Source: Coniochaeta sp. PMI_546 (Eukaryota > Ascomycota > Sordariomycetes > Coniochaetales > Coniochaetaceae). From it: a DNA stretch of 64,000 nt. Of this stretch, positions 59,501 to 64,000 are shown piece after piece. Below the pieces are notes generated by a model. It was not told where the DNA came from and ran no database searches. It was given only the letters and a program-made list of their open reading frames with translations. The position numbers and the translations under genes were made by a program. The stretch spans positions 7,362 through 71,361 of the forward strand of contig MU271148.1 in the NCBI GenBank assembly GCA_021432605.1, written 5' to 3'. Each line of letters begins with the position of its first letter. Within the stretch, counting starts at the first letter, position 1.

Positions 59501-62500
59501 CTCGTTCCTGTCGGGGAGGCTGCAGGTACCGGGTACAATGCTAGATTTGACGCACTGTGACAGGCATTGTCAGGAAAGCACAATTGACCGGGTACCTGAC
59601 ATGGTGGAGGCGGAGCGACTATCCTAGTTTTGGCGGTTGGTGACGCAGGTCAAACGGAGCTTCGCCAGAAGGTTTTGGTTCCTGCATTAGTGGTCAACTC
59701 CTGCCTTATTCGGGTTCGTTCCCGGTCGTTATGGATGATATCAGTCTTTGTCACCAAACTACGATATTCTACTGACTAGAGGTACTCTCTCTCTCCTAAC
59801 CATCGGCAGTAGAACTCAGATGTCTCTCTCCGTCAGAGTAAATATCAAGATTGATTCGGGGATCACAAGAGCGCGTTCCTTGTCAGATCAGCACAATCGC
59901 CAAAGCCAAATAATAACCTGTTCTTCTGAAACATCAGGGACAAGAGGATGCCGCAACACGAAAATTTTCGCGCTGGTCTTTCTTCATTGGACACCATCTT
60001 GAGCACATGCCATCAAGCTAGAAACGTGACGGAGATGATCAGTTGATCACTGCCGCCTCGCGGTTCTCGGCCGCGGCTTGGGGATGCCAAACGGCTCTCA
60101 CCCCTACGCCACCGTTCACCGGCTCTACCGTATCTTCAGCCCTGGAGGTTTCATTGTCCAACCTAAGCAGTTCTTCGTACAGCGCATGTGCTATCTCGTC
60201 GCGACTCACGATTCACAAAAGTGTACAAATATAGCCACTGCGTTGCCTCGTAGTGCCTCGTGAGTCGGGGACTAAGCCGTTTTGTGCCCCTGAAACCGGG
60301 CCTCTTCGCGGCACCTCCCAAACGGGCCGTTTGATGTCTCCCTCCCTTTTGCGCGTCCAGCACGCTTGAACTTCGTTTTCTTGTTACTGCACAGGTAAGG
60401 TAGTACACTGCATACAAGGGATTGGCATTTCGGGTGGGTTCCGTCGCAGGCAGCTAAACAGAGTTTAATGAACCCAGCTGCGACAGGTCAGACGAAACAA
60501 AAGCATGGCTGCAATCCTATTGGTCCCAAATTTGAATCCGTCACTTCTCACATCATCCCATCCCGGCGTCCTCAAGGTACCCGATCATCTGGTACAGACC
60601 CTGGAAAGACCGTTGGCAGACTGGTCTAACTATATGTACCTTGCTTTACTACTGTCTCTGACCGGTACACTGCAGGCCATCACAGAGCCTCTTTCACGGA
60701 CGTTCAGGCAGCTGAGCCATGCGGGCCGTTTTGACCCGACGCGATTCAATGGTCACTACGGTGGCTCGGTGGCGCGGAAGTTACGCCCAATCTTCGCAAG
60801 GAAAGTTCGTTCATGTACGGTCACGATCGCGTCATAGAAAAGCGCTACCTCATGGCATTCTCGTGGACGAGCTCAATACACACGTATAATACGTGCAGAG
60901 GAACACTATCTACCCTTGGACGACGATATTGAGTCAACCAAGTGCCAGGAGAGCTGCGTCCCAACATTTCAGCCTCGAGAGACGCCGCTTTCCCAACCTT
61001 GCCGTGACTGGTGTGGACTGCTCTGCCAAGAGTTCCCGCCCAAGAAACATGGCCCCACTTGGCTGCAGCAAACCATGTGGCACCGGGGAAGCCTTCCGTG
61101 CTTGCAGGTAAACCCTAGCATCTCCATCTCGCCGTTGACTATGGAGACCTGGGAGGTGTACGTGTACAAGTGAGGTAAATTGCACGACGAAAATTCTGTT
61201 GAACGCCGTCAGGGTTCCGTGACGCGTTGAGTGAGTGCTGGAACATCCGTGAAAGGGGTGCGGTTCAAACCCACAATGATCTGCAAACGTGTGTCATGGC
61301 CGAGTTGTGGGGACGCAGTGATGGATCGTCCACCAGTAAATGCAAGGCTGGGCTGCTGGGCTACTATGGTAAGCCATAGTAGCTAGGAAGAGAGGAGGAG
61401 CCGTCTGACGCATTCCCCTATTCCACCAGGCTACTAAAGTCACCGCCCGCGACACACGGTCTTGTCACTGTCGCGCATGCTAATAAGTCTTTCAGGACCT
61501 GCCGCAATTCAAGCCTCAGAACCGGACAGTGGACTTGCACCCCTCGTCAAGTGTACACATATACATGTACTCGCGGGCTCGCCCGCCTGCGAACCACCTG
61601 TCCTGGACCCTACATAGTAATCCTAACACACGGACACCGGTGAAGCTGTTGGTGCCACGTACGGAGTGGCCTCGGCGATGATCTTACCTCGGAAAGCGTC
61701 CCGAAGCTTACAATCGTGCGACGTTGGTTAGAACTAGGCAGAGGGTTTCTATTGGATACCAGTCTGTGGGTAGGTAAATGCTGCTGCGCACCGGAAACGG
61801 TTGCCTTTCTTGTTCAGCTCGTACACAAATTACCTCTTTCGCCGTCCTCGTGTCACTCAGTGATGTTGGTGCTCGACACGGCTAATCAAGGAGAGCGCCG
61901 TCTATCGGCATCATCATGCCTTGGCTGATATGGCACAGCAGGCCGTACCTTTTTGGGTTTTCCTCTTTAAAAGAATATCAGACCCAGGTCTTCGGTAAGA
62001 AATGTATATCCCTGGATTTTTCCAGCGGTCTGTCTGTGGCCGTGTGCTCTGGTGTGGCCATACTTGTAGAGGCGGCGAGGGAAAACGGCATACAAAACGT
62101 GACAAGGCATGACGGAAGAGAAGGACGCAACATACTTCTCTTTGGGGCTAGATAGCCATCACTAAGTTCAGAGAACGGCCACTCCTGCAATAAACGTGAG
62201 GTCTCGCTGGTACAAGCTATACCGTCCGTAATATACAGCACTGATGACATACTCTCTTAGCCTCCGTTCCTCGGCTTCGGGCCATGGAGACAGACGTAAG
62301 CTAAGTGGCCGCTTGGGTCAAGGGACCATACACTCCAACCAGAGATTTAGACACAGCACTGTACGCTTACAACTCGTTCGCTTCCGGAATTGACGCAAGA
62401 GGTTGATGAACAGAGCAAACAGACGGATTAGTTGAGACTTGAGTTTATCAACTACGTCTTCCCCTCCTCTGGGCTCTCAAGTATTCAAATCACAATGCGG

Positions 62501-62769
62501 ACAACCCCCCAAGGAGCACTAACTCTGTGCGTCTTAGCTGTGACCTCTCTACCAATGCAGGCGGCCCTTTTGACACCCCTTGAGAGAAGGCGAACGCAGC
62601 TTGAAACTCCGTAACCTATGATCCGACCGTCAAACGCCTGGCAGTATCGCAAAAATATAATAAGACAGAGCGAGGAGAGAGTTTCCTCTCTCTCTCTCTC
62701 GTGGCAGCATCCGAGGTTCTTAATGACAACTGCACCAATCCTCTAATGCCTCCTATAGCCGGTGAGCCG
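56571..62769. other. Gene-poor interval, right half
   Basis: No recognisable gene, RNA or transposon in about 6.2 kb upstream of the TAF4 stop. It contains two TACATAGTA motifs (56600-56608 and 61611-61619), a GTAAGGTAGTA element near 60395, and a CT dinucleotide run at about 62682-62701. Base composition is like the rest of the genic part, so it is not RIP-affected. Open frames are all short (at most about 126 codons) and overlapping. Confidence 0.45.
62495..62614 (+). CDS. Possible small secreted peptide ORF (39 aa)
   Basis: ATG-to-stop frame of 39 residues: MRTTPQGALTLCVLAVTSLP then MQAALLTPLERRRTQLETP. The first 26 residues look like a signal peptide (a basic start, then a hydrophobic core LTLCVLAV, then small residues). 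It could be the first exon of a longer gene or chance. It lies in the 3' flank of TAF4 on the opposite strand. Confidence 0.12.
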   Translation: MRTTPQGALTLCVLAVTSLPMQAALLTPLERRRTQLETP

Positions 62770-64000
62770 CTAGCTCAACGTGCTGTCGGCAGTATCAAGC
62801 TTGATGTAAGCGTCTTGCATGGCCTTCAGCTCAAGCCCGTCAATCTCCATGACAGTAAGCCAGTCCCTTAGCTGGATCTGCTTCCCTTTGTCACCATCCT
62901 CTCTCCAAGTTCCCAACCGCTGCTTCCCTTCTGTCGTCAGACGAATTTGTTGCGTGGCTCTGTTTGATGCTGCACCTGGCGTGCCCGGAAGGTCTGTGGT
63001 ATTCAGGCGAGTTGGCGTACTCACACCACTCGCTCCCGCAGTCATCCACGCATACTGCTTGCCCTTCTTACGTCCGCCGAAGCCGCCCATCAGGTGTTGT
63101 AAAGTCTGATTGGCAGTTGCCGTGCTCGTGTCGCCTAGTGCGCCCCGGCCGCCTTTGCCGCCACCGGCAGCTTTCTTCTGCTCCTTCAGTTCCTTCTTGG
63201 TAAGGGTCTTGTCCGGCTCAGGAGCCACTGTTCCAGGTGTGCCGGGAGCCACTGAACCAGCGCGGGATGCACTCGTTGCTAGTTCAGGGTTGAGTCTCTT
63301 CTGTCGCTTGCGCAGCCTGGCCTCCTCCGCTTCACGATCGCCTTTGCCGTTTTCGCGCATCGCAAAGGACAGGTTATCCTTGATTGAAGTCGTCGGGGTG
63401 CTCCTTACCGCGCTGGGAGATGATCCAGCATTAGATACATCCAGGGGTCCTGCAACAAGGTAGTGAGCAAGCGCATCGTCCAGTTAACAGATGTGATAGT
63501 GGTGTGAGTCTTACGCTTCAGTGGGTTTGCGCGAGGACTGACCGCACTCTCTCCGCCCGCTCGAGAACTTGAGTCCTGCGACACACCCATCCCGACACCG
63601 GTAAATATAGGGGCCGCGACATCAGCCCAATCAGCCGGAACCTCACCATGCGCCGTCTTCTGCCTTGCGGTCGCGACATGAAAGCCCTCTTCAAGCTTGT
63701 CGCGAATACGGTGCTTTGTAGCGAGTGATAGCAGGGCCAGCTGATCCACCAGATATGCATCCTGCGGGATCCAGGATCCTGCCGTGCGTACAAGCGCACC
63801 GTCCGGCCCCGTCTTGGTTGAGACGTCGAGTCTCGGTACCGGCCACAACTCGGCAGGCTTCATTTTACCCATCGGTTGGTTAGGATTTCTGAGGTCGAGA
63901 TTGAGACTAATATCATGGTGCTTGCAAACATCGGCAGCTCTGCGATGCAGATTGGCAATCAGCAAAAACGGATTCTTGAGCTCGTTTGACCGTATGCTGG
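62770..64000 (-). CDS. TAF4: TFIID subunit TAF4, carboxyl part (cut by window edge)
   Basis: TBP-associated factor 4 of general factor TFIID. Two exons are visible: 63515 to beyond 64000, and 63449-62770, with a 65-bp GT-AG intron. The frame stays open to the right edge, so the 5' part lies outside. The visible part covers the fungal TAF4 C-terminal region. This includes IPQDAYLVDQLALLSLATKH, then PADWADVA, then MRENGKGDREAEEARLRKRQ, and GTWREDGDKGKQIQLRDWL followed by LKAMQDAYIKLD near the end. The intron splice joins RANPLKR to PLDVSNAGSS without shifting the frame. The histone-fold part expected upstream is partly out of view. About 11.5 kb of gene-poor DNA separates the stop from ARPC5. 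Confidence 0.85.

Overview
This window looks like a piece of a filamentous ascomycete chromosome (Pezizomycotina, most likely a Sordariomycete). The reasons are short 50-100 bp GT-AG introns, a Pps1-type phosphatase, an Atg18 with an FRRG motif, a fungal TAF4, and a very AT-rich, CpA/TpG-depleted block that looks like RIP (repeat-induced point mutation). The species cannot be named from the sequence. No CRISPR array, complete tRNA or rRNA was seen.

Layout. Positions 1-5650 hold heavily mutated Ty3/Gypsy retroelement fossils, apparently two nested copies, both on the minus strand. Around 5.7 kb composition returns to normal. A divergent histone pair follows: H4 (minus, 6111-6540) and H3 (plus, 7810-8359). 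Next come RNA polymerase I largest subunit (minus, 10183-15477) and divergent splicing factor PRP3 (plus, 16082-17563). A C2H2 zinc-finger regulator (minus, 20102-21464) sits between two large gene-poor intervals. The TFIIH/XPD helicase RAD3 (plus, 26266-29234, ten exons) converges on a DDHD-type phospholipase (minus, 29429-32547). These are followed by a Na/Ca exchanger-family cation antiporter (minus, 33131-34330), an Nramp metal transporter (plus, 35819-37460), the dual-specificity phosphatase Pps1 (plus, 39497-41700), Atg18 (minus, 42715-44373), AP-2 alpha adaptin (minus, 45048-48387), an NDUFAF5-like mitochondrial methyltransferase-fold protein (plus, 49052-50178) and ARPC5 (minus, 50483-51271). 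About 11.5 kb without a recognisable gene separates this cluster from the 3' part of TAF4 (minus, 62770 to beyond the right edge).

The genes are mostly conserved housekeeping genes of chromatin, transcription, splicing, DNA repair, membrane traffic and actin, so they do not form one pathway. Exon models were built by hand: each splice was chosen because it keeps the frame and restores the family's conserved residues. Two genes (atg18, apl3) have 3' terminal exons that a single-ORF reading misses. rad3 uses a GC-AG intron and very small 5' exons.

I found no convincing evidence of a new biological system. The most unusual leads are a 9-base motif (TACATAGTA) repeated seven times in gene-free DNA, a family of GGTACC-centred palindromes, the sharp edge of the mutated block beside the histone pair, and the 11.5 kb gene-poor interval.
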